Assembly (NCBI RefSeq): GCF_029961185.1
Contig: NZ_JASBQQ010000008.1
Span: forward strand, 62,001-126,000
Direction: 5' to 3'
Length of the DNA stretch: 64,000 nt
Source of the DNA: Albidovulum aestuarii
Lineage (GTDB): Bacteria > Pseudomonadota > Alphaproteobacteria > Rhodobacterales > Rhodobacteraceae
Positions within the stretch are counted from its first letter, which is position 1, and each line of letters begins with the position of its first letter. The position numbers and the translations under genes are program-made. A model generated the notes under the pieces. The model saw only the letters and a program-made list of their open reading frames with translations, ran no database searches and was not told where the DNA came from. Below, in pieces: positions 47,483 through 57,627 of this stretch.

Positions 47483-47511
47483 CTTGCAGCGCCCCATGCC
47501 CCTCCTTATAT
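47483..47511 (+). promoter_or_regulatory. RpoH (sigma-32) heat-shock promoter of dnaK
   Basis: CTTG at 47483-47486 and CTTATAT at 47505-47511 are separated by 18 bases. This matches the alphaproteobacterial RpoH consensus (CTTG, then CYTATNT) and leaves a leader of about 100 bases before the dnaK ATG. Confidence 0.75.
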
Positions 47512-47619
47512 ACCCTGCGAAGCCGGTCAGGGTGCCATACCCGACCGAAATCTTGGGATCGGGGCCAGAGGCCGCAATCGGATCTGGCGCCACTTAATCG
47601 CCGAAGGAAAGGTATACAT

Positions 47620-49536
<1,917 letters not shown>

Positions 49537-49552
49537 CGCGACCGGAACCATA

Positions 49553-49585
49553 GGACCGGCCTGACCTTTACGGTCGGGCCGGTCC
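49553..49585 (+). other. Large hairpin between dnaK and dnaJ
   Basis: A 14-base stem (GGACCGGCCTGACC pairing with GGTCGGGCCGGTCC, one G-U wobble) encloses loop TTTAC, right after the dnaK stop. There is no T run, so it may be a partial attenuator or a 3'-end stabiliser that sets the DnaK to DnaJ ratio. Confidence 0.7.
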
Positions 49586-49609
49586 GCGCGTTCCCCGAAA
49601 GGGCGAAGA

Positions 49610-50755
49610 ATGGCGAAACGCGATTATTATGAGGTTCTGGGCGTCGCGCGCGGTGCATCCGCCGACGAGATCAAGAAGGCCTATCGCACGAAGGCCAAGG
49701 AACTCCATCCCGACCGCAACAAGGACAAACCCGAATCCGAGGCCCAGTTCAAGGAAGTGAACGAGGCCTATGACGTCCTGAAGGACGACACCCGCAAGGC
49801 GGCCTATGACCGCTTCGGTCACGCGGCCTTCGAAGGCGGCGGTCCGCGCGGTGGCGGCGGTCAGGGGTATGGCCAGCAGGGCGATTTCGCGTCGGCCTTC
49901 TCGGACGTGTTCGAAGACCTTTTCGGCGATTTCATGGGCGGTCGTGGCGGTGGCGGGCGGCAGCGTGCGCAGCGCGGTTCCGACCTGCGCTACAACATGC
50001 GGGTGACCCTGGAAGAGGCGTACAAAGGCGTTCAGAAATCGATCACCGTGCCGACTTCGGTTGCCTGCGGGTCGTGCAACGGGACCGGTGCTGAGGGCGG
50101 TGCGGAACCGCAGACCTGTCCGACCTGTTCCGGCATGGGCAAGGTCCGCGCGCAGCAGGGCTTCTTCACCGTCGAACGCACCTGCCCGACCTGCGGCGGG
50201 CTTGGTCAGACGATCAAGAACCCCTGCAAGTCGTGTCACGGCGCGGGGCGGACCGAAAAGGAACGCCAGCTTTCGGTCAACATCCCGGCAGGGGTGGAGA
50301 CCGGCACCCGCATTCGCCTCGCCGGCGAGGGCGAGGCAGGGATGCGCGGCGGGCCGTCGGGCGATCTTTACATCTTCATCGAGGTCCGCGAACACGCGCT
50401 TTTCCAGCGCGACGGGGTGAATCTCTACTGCCGTGTCCCTGTGTCGATGACGGCGGCCGCCCTTGGCGGTGATGTCGAGGTGCCGACAATTGACGGTGGA
50501 CGGTCCAAGGTGAAGGTTCCGTCCGGCACCCAGACCGGCAAGCAGATGCGCCTGCGCGGCAAGGGCATGCCCGCGCTGCGCGGCGGCGGTATCGGCGACA
50601 TGCTGATCGAGGTTGCGGTGGAAACGCCGGTGAACCTGACCGGCCGGCAAAAGGAATTGCTGCGCGAATTCGAACAGCTCAGCAAGGACAACAACCCCGA
50701 AGGGTCGTCCTTCTTCTCCAAGGTGAAGAACTTCTGGGACGGAATGAAAGGGTAA
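49610..50755 (+). CDS. dnaJ: Chaperone DnaJ (Hsp40)
   Basis: The 381-residue co-chaperone has the J domain (HPD in [10 protein letters not shown]), a Gly-rich linker, four zinc-finger CxxCxGxG repeats ([40 protein letters not shown]) and the C-terminal substrate domain. It stimulates DnaK. Start ATG 49610; its stop codon is part of a perfect hairpin. Confidence 0.99.
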   Translation: MAKRDYYEVLGVARGASADEIKKAYRTKAKELHPDRNKDKPESEAQFKEVNEAYDVLKDDTRKAAYDRFGHAAFEGGGPRGGGGQGYGQQGDFASAFSDVFEDLFGDFMGGRGGGGRQRAQRGSDLRYNMRVTLEEAYKGVQKSITVPTSVACGSCNGTGAEGGAEPQTCPTCSGMGKVRAQQGFFTVERTCPTCGGLGQTIKNPCKSCHGAGRTEKERQLSVNIPAGVETGTRIRLAGEGEAGMRGGPSGDLYIFIEVREHALFQRDGVNLYCRVPVSMTAAALGGDVEVPTIDGGRSKVKVPSGTQTGKQMRLRGKGMPALRGGGIGDMLIEVAVETPVNLTGRQKELLREFEQLSKDNNPEGSSFFSKVKNFWDGMKG

Positions 50756-50775
50756 GGTGGGCAAAGCCCACCTTA
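50753..50775 (+). terminator. Perfect hairpin at the dnaJ stop codon
   Basis: TAAGGTGGGC-AAA-GCCCACCTTA is a perfect 10-base stem-loop that includes the stop codon TAA. No long T run follows (CAACG), so it could act as a processing barrier or weak terminator of dnaKJ. Confidence 0.55.
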
Positions 50776-50822
50776 CAACGACCGTTAACCTTTCCTTCAC
50801 CATGCCGCGCGACTCTTGAGTT

Positions 50823-51611
50823 ATGTGCCCGAGTCGCGCCTTTCACGAAGCCCCGCTGCCGCTCTTTCCGGGCGACGAGGCGCCTGAAATTGCGCTGCCG
50901 CAGGGGCGACTGCCCTCTTACATCAAGGATCACCGGCAACGTTTGCGCGCCCGTTTCATGGAGGCCGGTGCGCAGGCCCTGCCCGATTACGAGCTACTCG
51001 AACTCGTTCTTTTCCGCGCCATTCCGCGGCAGGATGTAAAGCCGCTGGCCCGGCAGCTGCTGGACCAGTTCGGCGACTTCAACCGGGTCCTCTCCGCCCC
51101 GCCGCACCGGCTGTCCGAGGTCGACGGCGTCGGCGACACGGTCGTGCAGGAACTCAAGATCGTGGAGGCTGCTGCGCACCGGCTGGCCAGGGCGAAGGTG
51201 ATGAACCGGGCGGTGCTATCGTCCTGGGATGCGCTTCTTGATTATTGCCGCACCTCGATGGCGCATCGGGAAACCGAGCAGTTCCGCATTCTCTTTCTAG
51301 ACCGCAAGAACGTGCTGATCGCCGATGAGGAACAGGCCCGCGGCACCGTCGATCATGTCCCGGTTTATCCGCGTGAAGTCGTCAAGCGGGCGCTGGAACT
51401 GAACGCCAGCGCGCTGATCCTTGTCCATAACCACCCGTCAGGCGATCCGACCCCGTCCGAGCAGGACATAGCGGTGACCGGACAAATCCAGGATGCGGCC
51501 GGAATAATGGGGATCGTGCTGCACGATCACCTGATCATCGGAAAATCGCGGGAGATGAGCTTTCGCGCGGAAGGATTCCTCTGGGATTCAGATCAGAATC
51601 GCTCCTCGTGA
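50823..51611 (+). CDS. radC: RadC-family JAB/MPN domain protein
   Basis: A 262-residue protein with an N-terminal helix-hairpin-helix region (LSEVDGVGDTVVQELKIVE) and a C-terminal JAB1/MPN metallo-domain (ILVHNHPSGDPTPSEQD, the HxH...S...D zinc motif). RadC is named for a DNA-repair phenotype later traced to recG, so its actual role is unclear. The ribosome binding site is weak. Confidence 0.92.
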   Translation: MCPSRAFHEAPLPLFPGDEAPEIALPQGRLPSYIKDHRQRLRARFMEAGAQALPDYELLELVLFRAIPRQDVKPLARQLLDQFGDFNRVLSAPPHRLSEVDGVGDTVVQELKIVEAAAHRLARAKVMNRAVLSSWDALLDYCRTSMAHRETEQFRILFLDRKNVLIADEEQARGTVDHVPVYPREVVKRALELNASALILVHNHPSGDPTPSEQDIAVTGQIQDAAGIMGIVLHDHLIIGKSREMSFRAEGFLWDSDQNRSS

Positions 51612-51805
51612 CCCTTCCTTCCATACGCCCGAGTACTCGGCTTATCGGGCTGGAAGTCGCCGTCCGGAACCGTCACGATGGCACTCGGAACCCCACCACA
51701 ACGCAACGTTGCCGTACTTCACGACGCGGCGTCCTGCCCCGTTGCCCCCCCTCTCGTTCTGTGGCAAGACAGGCCAGTCACATACCAGACCGAAGAGTTC
51801 AGTAG

Positions 51806-52459
51806 ATGGCCGATTTCGCTGCACGTCGAACGATGATGGTGGACACTCAGGTGCGCCCCAATGACGTAACCAAATTCCCGATCATCGAGGCGATGCTGGC
51901 GGTGCCGCGCGAGACATTCGTGCCCTCCGCCCGGCGCGAGGCGGCCTATGTCGGCAATAATGTCGAACTCGGCGGCGGCCGGGTGATGCTTGAACCGCGC
52001 ACTCTGGCCAAAATGCTGGACGCGCTCGATATCCAGTCGGATGATCTGGTTCTCGATATCGGCTGCGGGCTTGGCTATTCGGCCGCGGTGATCGCGCATA
52101 TGGCCGAAGCCGTCGTTGCGGTCGAGGAGGATACCGGCCTTGCACAGCAGGCTGAACAGCGCCTCGCTGATGCGGGGGCGGACAATGCCGCGGTGATATC
52201 CGGACCGCTGGCCGCCGGATCGGCCAAGCATGGCCCCTACGACGTCATTACCATTCAGGGTGCGGCAGAGACCGTGCCTGCGGCAATTCTTGACCAGCTG
52301 AAGGAAGGCGGCCGCATTGCCTGCCTCTTCATGGACGGGGCGCTCGGGCTGTGCCGGATCGGCCACAAGAACGAAGGCCGTGTTACCTGGCGCTTTGCCT
52401 TCAACGCCTCCGCCCCGATTCTGCCGGGCTTCGAAACCGAACGCGCATTCACCTTGTGA
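51806..52459 (+). CDS. Protein-L-isoaspartate O-methyltransferase family protein
   Basis: A 217-residue SAM-dependent methyltransferase with the motif [16 protein letters not shown] and the PCMT-like N-terminus [20 protein letters not shown]. In alphaproteobacteria this paralogue sits directly upstream of tolC and of the polar organiser gene; the arrangement here is the same. Whether it repairs isoaspartate is not certain; some family members lack key substrate residues. Confidence 0.88.
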   Translation: MADFAARRTMMVDTQVRPNDVTKFPIIEAMLAVPRETFVPSARREAAYVGNNVELGGGRVMLEPRTLAKMLDALDIQSDDLVLDIGCGLGYSAAVIAHMAEAVVAVEEDTGLAQQAEQRLADAGADNAAVISGPLAAGSAKHGPYDVITIQGAAETVPAAILDQLKEGGRIACLFMDGALGLCRIGHKNEGRVTWRFAFNASAPILPGFETERAFTL

Positions 52460-52517
52460 CCCGACCCGGCCAGACCATGTCGACGGGTTCGGGAAACGAA
52501 CCGAAAGTTGAAACAAG

Positions 52518-53876
52518 ATGAAACTTCCGTCATCCAGGGCGCTGATCGTTGCTTGCATATGCGCATTCGGACTTTCCGGCCCGGCCCGTTCCGAGACATT
52601 GGCCGATGCGCTGGTCTCGGCCTACAAGAACTCTAACCTGATCGAACAGAACCGCGCGGTCCTGCGCGCCGCCGATGAAGACGTCGCCTCGGCAGTTGCC
52701 GCTTTGCGTCCGGTTCTTGAATGGGTCGCCAGCACTTCGCTTGTGGATACGCCGCAGTTTCAGGGCATCTCCTCTTCGCTCGCCATTCAGGGCCGCGTCC
52801 TGCTGACGGATTTCGGCCGCTCAAACATTAACATCGACATCGCTGAACAGGCAGTTCTCGCCACGCGCCAGGCGCTGGTCAATGTCGAGCAGGACGTGCT
52901 TCTCGCGGCTGTTTCATCCTACTTCGGCGTTCGCAGCGCGATGGAGAACGTCGCGATCAATCAGAACTCGGTCCGCGTCCTTGATGAGACGCTGCGGGCC
53001 ACGCAAGACCAGTTCGACGTGGGCGAGGTGACGCGTACCGATGTCGCGCAGGCCGAGGCAAGGCTGGCAGCGGCACGGGCCTCGCTGGCGGCGGCGGAAG
53101 GTCAGCTTGCGGCGGCGCGCGAAGCGTACAAGGCGACGACGGGCAATTATCCGGGCGCGCTTGCCATCGCCCCGACCCCGCCGGCTTTGCCGCGCGCGCT
53201 TGATGATGCGCGCTCAATCGCGCAGCGCTCGCATCCGGCGATCCGGCAGGCGCAGCATCAGGCCGCCGGCGCCGATCTGGGTGTCGCCTTCGCCGCTGCC
53301 CAGCGTCTGCCCGTGGTCAACGGAACCGCCGGAATAGACCTGAACGAGAAATCGGCGAATACGACCGCAATCGGCATCGAGATGCGGCAAACGATTTTTT
53401 CAGGTGGCGCGCTATCGGCTGTTCACCGGAAGGCGATTGCCAACCGCGATGCCGCACGCTCGGCACTTTTGCAAACAAGCGTGATCGTCACGCAGAATGT
53501 CGGCAGCAGTTGGGCCGATATTGAAGTCGCCCGTGCGCAGATTACAGCGACCGAGCGCCAGATCGCCGCGGCGACGATTGCCTATGATGGGGTGCGCGAA
53601 GAGGCCAAGCTGGGCGCGCGCACGACGCTCGACGTTCTGGATGCCGAACAGGCGCTTCTCGATGCCCGGTCCAACAGGATCACGGCCGAGGCCAATCTGC
53701 AGGTAGCGATTTATTCGCTTTTGTCTTCTATGGGTCTTCTGACGGCAGAGTATCTGAACCTGGGCGTGCCGATCTACGACCCCGAAGCCTATTACAATGC
53801 GGTCAAATCCGCACCGGCCACCTCGGTGCAGGGCGAAAGCCTGGATCGCGTCCTGAAGGCAATCGGGAAGAACTGA
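52518..53876 (+). CDS. tolC: TolC-family outer membrane efflux protein
   Basis: A 452-residue outer-membrane channel component with a Sec signal peptide (LIVACICAFGLSGPARSE) and two repeats rich in alpha-helical coiled coil (for example QAEARLAAARASLAAAEGQL and GARTTLDVLDAEQALLDARS), the TolC helical barrel. No inner-membrane pump or membrane-fusion gene lies next to it, so it probably serves several export systems. Confidence 0.92.
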   Translation: MKLPSSRALIVACICAFGLSGPARSETLADALVSAYKNSNLIEQNRAVLRAADEDVASAVAALRPVLEWVASTSLVDTPQFQGISSSLAIQGRVLLTDFGRSNINIDIAEQAVLATRQALVNVEQDVLLAAVSSYFGVRSAMENVAINQNSVRVLDETLRATQDQFDVGEVTRTDVAQAEARLAAARASLAAAEGQLAAAREAYKATTGNYPGALAIAPTPPALPRALDDARSIAQRSHPAIRQAQHQAAGADLGVAFAAAQRLPVVNGTAGIDLNEKSANTTAIGIEMRQTIFSGGALSAVHRKAIANRDAARSALLQTSVIVTQNVGSSWADIEVARAQITATERQIAAATIAYDGVREEAKLGARTTLDVLDAEQALLDARSNRITAEANLQVAIYSLLSSMGLLTAEYLNLGVPIYDPEAYYNAVKSAPATSVQGESLDRVLKAIGKN

Positions 53877-53946
53877 TGGCATGACAACGGTTGTCCGAGC
53901 GGGCCGACAGGCCTAAAGTTGCGTTCGGGGGCGAGAAGGAAACAAC

Positions 53947-54960
53947 ATGTCAGAACCGTTGACGAATTTGGAAATCCAGGATGTGCTTTCTTCAATTCGA
54001 CGGCTGATCTCCGAGGACAAGCGTGACCCCGGTCGCCCCAACACTTCCCATACGTCTCCCGGCGGTACCGAAGGCTTGGAAAAGCAACCGGACGACAAGC
54101 TGATACTTACGTCAGCTCAACGGATTGACAGCGCAGAACGCAAGATACCAGCACCGAGTGGATCTGGCGGCGCCGCCCTCGAAGACACGATCGCCGAACT
54201 GGAGGCTGCCGTTGCAGGTATCGGCGGGGATTTTGAGCCCGACGGAAGCGAGGTCGTCCGCGAGTATTCCGATGCCGCGGATGCCGAACTCGAAAAGGCT
54301 TTCGAAGATGGATTCGAGGTCGATATCGGCGCGGAAGCCGGCGCTTCAGGACCTACTGCCCGGATGTCCTCACCCCCAGTGGCCGCCGATGACGAAGGGC
54401 AAACGGCGCCCCAGGTCCAGGACGAGCCGGAGGCGGTAGACTCCGATGAACCGGCCAATCAGACCGAAGAGGCGCAGACACAAGATTCCGAACGGTCAGC
54501 GGCCGGCAGTGACCCGAAGCCTGAGAACCCCGCGATTTTAGCCGAAGCCGCAAACGCGTCGACAGAGGCCGCTGAACTGGACTACGACCTATCCGACTCG
54601 AATCCGTTGCCGTCGGACACGACGCGATCTACGGCTGTCGGCACAACAGGCCGACGCATTCGACGTCGACTGAACCTGACTGCTCAGGACATGGTCACGG
54701 ACGCCGCCCCATGGGACCGGGCCGATGCTACAGCACGTGAGCCGGACGCCGAGGGCACGACACACGCAGGACCGGCCGCCGCGAGCAGCGGCGAATCTGC
54801 GTATACCGATGATCTCGAAATGGAGATACTGCGCGAACTTGTGACCGAGATTGTCCGGCAGGAATTCAAAGGTCCGATGGGAGAGCGCATGACGCGCAAT
54901 ATTCGGATGCTTGTCCGCCGTGAGGTCAACCGGGCCTTGGAAAGCCACAAAGTGCGCTAG
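53947..54960 (+). CDS. PopZ-like polar organising protein (DUF2497-type)
   Basis: A 337-residue protein with conserved ends and a long low-complexity middle. The N-terminus NLEIQDVLSSIRRLISED resembles the PopZ/DUF2497 motif (x-EIL-x-SIRR-x-I). Residues about 30-285 are acidic and disordered-looking, rich in Glu, Asp, Ala, Pro, Ser and Thr. The C-terminal helices LRELVTEIVRQEFKGPMGER and the final RRE/Arg-rich stretch correspond to the oligomerisation region. Order pcm-like, tolC, popZ-like matches Caulobacter, where valS follows; here an IS element lies instead. Inferred to organise a cell pole; not certain. Confidence 0.65.
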   Translation: MSEPLTNLEIQDVLSSIRRLISEDKRDPGRPNTSHTSPGGTEGLEKQPDDKLILTSAQRIDSAERKIPAPSGSGGAALEDTIAELEAAVAGIGGDFEPDGSEVVREYSDAADAELEKAFEDGFEVDIGAEAGASGPTARMSSPPVAADDEGQTAPQVQDEPEAVDSDEPANQTEEAQTQDSERSAAGSDPKPENPAILAEAANASTEAAELDYDLSDSNPLPSDTTRSTAVGTTGRRIRRRLNLTAQDMVTDAAPWDRADATAREPDAEGTTHAGPAAASSGESAYTDDLEMEILRELVTEIVRQEFKGPMGERMTRNIRMLVRREVNRALESHKVR

Positions 54961-54987
54961 TCCGCGTCAAGCTATATCCCTTTTCCT

Positions 54988-55002
54988 TGGGGCATTGCCC
55001 CA
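54988..55002 (+). terminator. Possible terminator after the PopZ-like gene
   Basis: TGGGGC-ATT-GCCCCA is a perfect 6-base stem 28 bases after the stop, followed by only a short T run (CATTTG). It is weak but is the only hairpin before the IS element. Confidence 0.4.
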
Positions 55003-55025
55003 CATTTGAGCAAAAGACAGGCAAT

Positions 55026-55876
55026 GTCCCTGTTGCACAGCGGGAACACAGCTGGCTTTGTGGTTAACGCTTGTGCCGATTGGATGATGCCTCTGTTTTG
55101 GGCCGATTAAGCAGCCAACACCGCGAATTGGGTAAATGGGCACAGTCCTGGCGTCAGCTGACCCTTGCGGATCATATTCGTCACCTCGATGCCCTCGAGT
55201 TTGGCCGAGGCTGTTGTGAAGGACTTGAAACTAAGCATCGGCAGGATCCGCTTTTTGATCGAGCGGTGAACTTGCTCGACCATATTGTTGAAATATTTGA
55301 TCCTCACCGTCTCAATCGGGATCCTGCAACCGAAGGACTTCAGCATGCGGTTGATGGCGTTGATCCCTGCAGTGTTGGCCGCGCTTAGGTCGATCACGAT
55401 TTTCGCGGCAGGCCGTTTACCTCAAAGGCTCTGGCGAAGAATCCAGTGGCCGCAGTCTTGATGCGACGCTTCGAAAGCATGAAATCAAGGGTCTTCCCGA
55501 GCTTGTCGACCGCCCGATAAAGGTAGACCCATTCGCCAGTCACGTTGATGTAGGTCGCATCCATGCGCCAGGACCGGTCGGCGGCCACTTTCCTGCGGCG
55601 CGCGTTGGCAGCAATCAGCGGAGAATAACCCTTTTTACCCAACGGTTGAGCGTCGCATGATCAACCCTAACGCCGCGCTCGGCCACGATCGCTTCCAGAT
55701 CACGGCACGAAACTGTGTAGCGCACGTCGAAGAAGACTGCGAACAGGATCACGTCCTTCGGGAACTGAGCGCCTTTGAACGATACCATGTTACGCCCTCC
55801 AGACGGTGCCCCAACCCACCGGGATCGTCGATCTTCCAGCACAAATCCATCAAGAACCAAGGCTTGCGACAGAACC
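55026..55876 (-). mobile_element. Degenerate IS6-family insertion sequence
   Basis: An element of about 850 bases. Its right end GGTTCTGTCGCA (reading inward, 55865-55876) is typical of IS6 terminal repeats; the left end is suggested by GTCCCTGTTGCAC at 55026-55038, with several mismatches. The interior encodes a broken IS6-type DDE transposase on the minus strand. No matching 8-base target duplication was seen. Edges are tentative to about 30 bases. Confidence 0.55.
55107..55788 (-). pseudogene. Frameshifted IS6-family transposase
   Basis: Three reading-frame pieces together give an almost complete transposase. Piece 1 (ATG 55788: MVSFKGAQFPKDVILFAVFF, ...HATLNRWVK) shifts at a T-run near 55632-55636. 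Piece 2 (YSPLIAANARRRK, RSWRMDATYINVTGEWVYLY with the first catalytic Asp) shifts at a short T-run near 55400-55403. Piece 3 (IDLSAANTAGINAIN, then NNMVEQVHRSIKKR with the catalytic Glu) runs to the end. The second break looks like a one-base deletion in GLPRK-IVID. The element should be immobile on its own. Confidence 0.85.
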
Positions 55877-56100
55877 CACCGTATCGCTGCTGACTCGGCC
55901 AAAGAACACGTCGTCAAGGAACCGCCGCGTTGCGATCGATGCAATCCTTTGCCCAGCGCAGGTATCGGTTGCAGCACTAGGTCGCGGCCGCCTAACCTGA
56001 AACAGAACCAACGTGACGAAAGGACCAGCGCGTTCTGGGGAACTCCGACGACGGACAGTGGCCTCGTTTCTCGATCGGTTCTCCCTCGCGATCATCACTC

Positions 56101-57138
56101 TTAACGGGCCAAGTAATAGGCGACGAGGCTCCCGATAAACGTGATAAGAACGAGTATCGAGTCCAAACCGACCGTCCCTACCTTCGGCTTTCTCCGGATA
56201 ATCAAACCGGTCAGATAGATAGCCGTTACGACAATGCCGAAGGCCAACGCCAGACTGACTGTGCGCGATGCGTCCTTAAGGATGGGTCCGGATCGAAACA
56301 GGATGTCCGCAGGAAAGACCAGAACCAGCATTATCAGGTTGCTGCCAAAGATATTCGAGATCGCCATTGTATAGGCCCCGATCCGGACGGCAGTGATGCT
56401 GGTCGTAAGCTCCGGTAACGATGTCGCCGCCGCAAGGAAGGTCACGCCCACAAAGCCAGAGCCGAGGCCGGATTGCTCTGCAATCCGCTCTGCGAAGACC
56501 ACGAGAAGAAGTCCGAAGACCAAGATTGCCAGGCTCGCCGCAACGGCCCACCAGACGAGGTTGCTGTTACTTTTGTCCTGAAGCCCGTAGGGCGCCGGGA
56601 AGGGCAACGGTTCGGGATCCGGCAGGTCCACGGGAACCCAATCGCTAGTGCCGTCGTAACGACGCAGAACCCAGATCGCACCGGAATAGGCGAAGGCGAT
56701 GAAAACGCTGCCGAGTCCAACTCCGAATACCGCGACCGTCTCACCAAGGTTCGTGATGACCAGCGCAGTCGAGAGCAGAAACACAAGCAACGTCGCCTCA
56801 AGTGCATGATTGGCCTTGCGCGGATAGTTGGTAATTGGCCCTCGAGCCCAGAAATCGGACATCGCGAGAATAGCTGTCTGCAAGGCTATGCCGCCAAAGA
56901 GGTTGTTCAGGACCAGATCGCGGGCTTGCTGAACGGCGGCCGTCAGTGTCGTTGCGACTTCCGGAAGCGACGTTGCCAGCGACAACACCAAAAGGCCCAT
57001 CAGCGACTTGGCAAGCGCGAACCGGTCGGCCAGCGTATCGACCAGATACGCAAGCCGCGCGCCCGCCACCCACACGACGCCGGCAGCGAAGAGAAAGAGC
57101 AGGATGCTTTCAATCAGAGACGTCGACGGAATATTCAT
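56101..57138 (-). CDS. CaCA-superfamily cation (Ca2+/H+ or Na+) exchanger
   Basis: A 345-residue membrane protein with about ten helices and the two inverted alpha-repeats of the Ca2+:cation antiporter superfamily, SLATSLPEVATTLTAAV and AAATSLPELTTSITAVR. I chose ATG 57138 behind AAAGGGA. Between the IS remnant and the exchanger lie 224 bases without a gene. An FNR-type dyad is 32 bases upstream of the start. Confidence 0.85.
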   Translation of the reverse strand: MNIPSTSLIESILLFLFAAGVVWVAGARLAYLVDTLADRFALAKSLMGLLVLSLATSLPEVATTLTAAVQQARDLVLNNLFGGIALQTAILAMSDFWARGPITNYPRKANHALEATLLVFLLSTALVITNLGETVAVFGVGLGSVFIAFAYSGAIWVLRRYDGTSDWVPVDLPDPEPLPFPAPYGLQDKSNSNLVWWAVAASLAILVFGLLLVVFAERIAEQSGLGSGFVGVTFLAAATSLPELTTSITAVRIGAYTMAISNIFGSNLIMLVLVFPADILFRSGPILKDASRTVSLALAFGIVVTAIYLTGLIIRRKPKVGTVGLDSILVLITFIGSLVAYYLAR

Positions 57139-57170
57139 TCCCTTTACTCGCGTAACGCGCGGCAATTCGA

Positions 57171-57184
57171 TTGATTGGCGTCAA
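57171..57184. promoter_or_regulatory. TTGAT-N4-GTCAA FNR/FixK-like dyad before the exchanger gene
   Basis: TTGATTGGCGTCAA differs from the FNR consensus TTGAT-N4-ATCAA by one base. Its centre is about 39 bases from the exchanger ATG, too near the start for a classical activator unless the leader is very short. Confidence 0.45.
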
Positions 57185-57627
57185 TCCCATTGATCTTCTG
57201 CGTGCTGGCAGATGGGGAGTAGGCGCTCCAAAGTCCCTCCCTTTTGCAATAAAGACGACGATGGGCCGGAAAGCCTAGCTCGTATGCCTCACGACAGTTG
57301 AAAGCGCCGACGATCTATTGAAGCAGGGCGCATCCGAGGCGCGCAGAAAAAATGCCCACGTGATCGGGATGCACACAGCGGAAGCGCTGTTGGTCTATCC
57401 GGGCATTGCACGCCCCTAATGCCGCATTCGCTGCGTTCAAAGAGGGCCAAAAAGAAAGAGGCCGCGAAGTATAGGATTGTACGATTCAGCGAAACATCGT
57501 GGATGATCTCTGTTGCGGAGAGGGAGGACGCATTCCTATGAAAAACCCGCATGGAAGTGATCCGGATCAGCCTGTGCCCACTGCATTGGATTAGACTTAC
57601 GGCTATCCACGAGCTGGAGGCAGTCGG
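57185..57627 (+). promoter_or_regulatory. Upstream region of the site-2 protease gene (no gene seen)
   Basis: Over 440 bases without a convincing coding frame; the minus-strand open frame at 57289-57552 has a composition unlike real genes here. It holds the FNR-type dyad at 57557-57570 near the downstream end and a GGAGG (57614-57618) as ribosome binding site of the next gene. Some stretches (for example 57430-57480) look like decayed sequence, possibly from the IS neighbourhood. Confidence 0.4.
57557..57570. promoter_or_regulatory. TGATCCGGATCA dyad, FNR/FixK-type site before the site-2 protease gene
   Basis: TGATC-CG-GATCA is a perfect palindrome (57558-57569) with the TGAT/ATCA half-sites of FNR/FixK proteins. 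Its centre lies about 64 bases before the ATG at 57628, as expected for a class II activation site with a leader of about 22 bases. Confidence 0.6.

Noticed and set aside
51627-51650. GCCCGA...TCGGGC hairpin after radC
   Set aside because: No T run and close to an independent 12-base palindrome; too weak to call a terminator.
55018-55884. Target-site duplication flanking the IS6 element
   Set aside because: The 8 bases on each side do not match, so either the ends are misplaced or flanking DNA has been rearranged.
55850-56098. 82-codon minus-strand open frame beside the IS remnant
   Set aside because: Low-complexity, Arg-rich, overlaps the IS end; nothing supports coding.
57289-57552. 87-codon minus-strand open frame before the site-2 protease gene
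   Set aside because: The product (with ALFERSECGIR) has a composition typical of spurious frames and no ribosome binding site.
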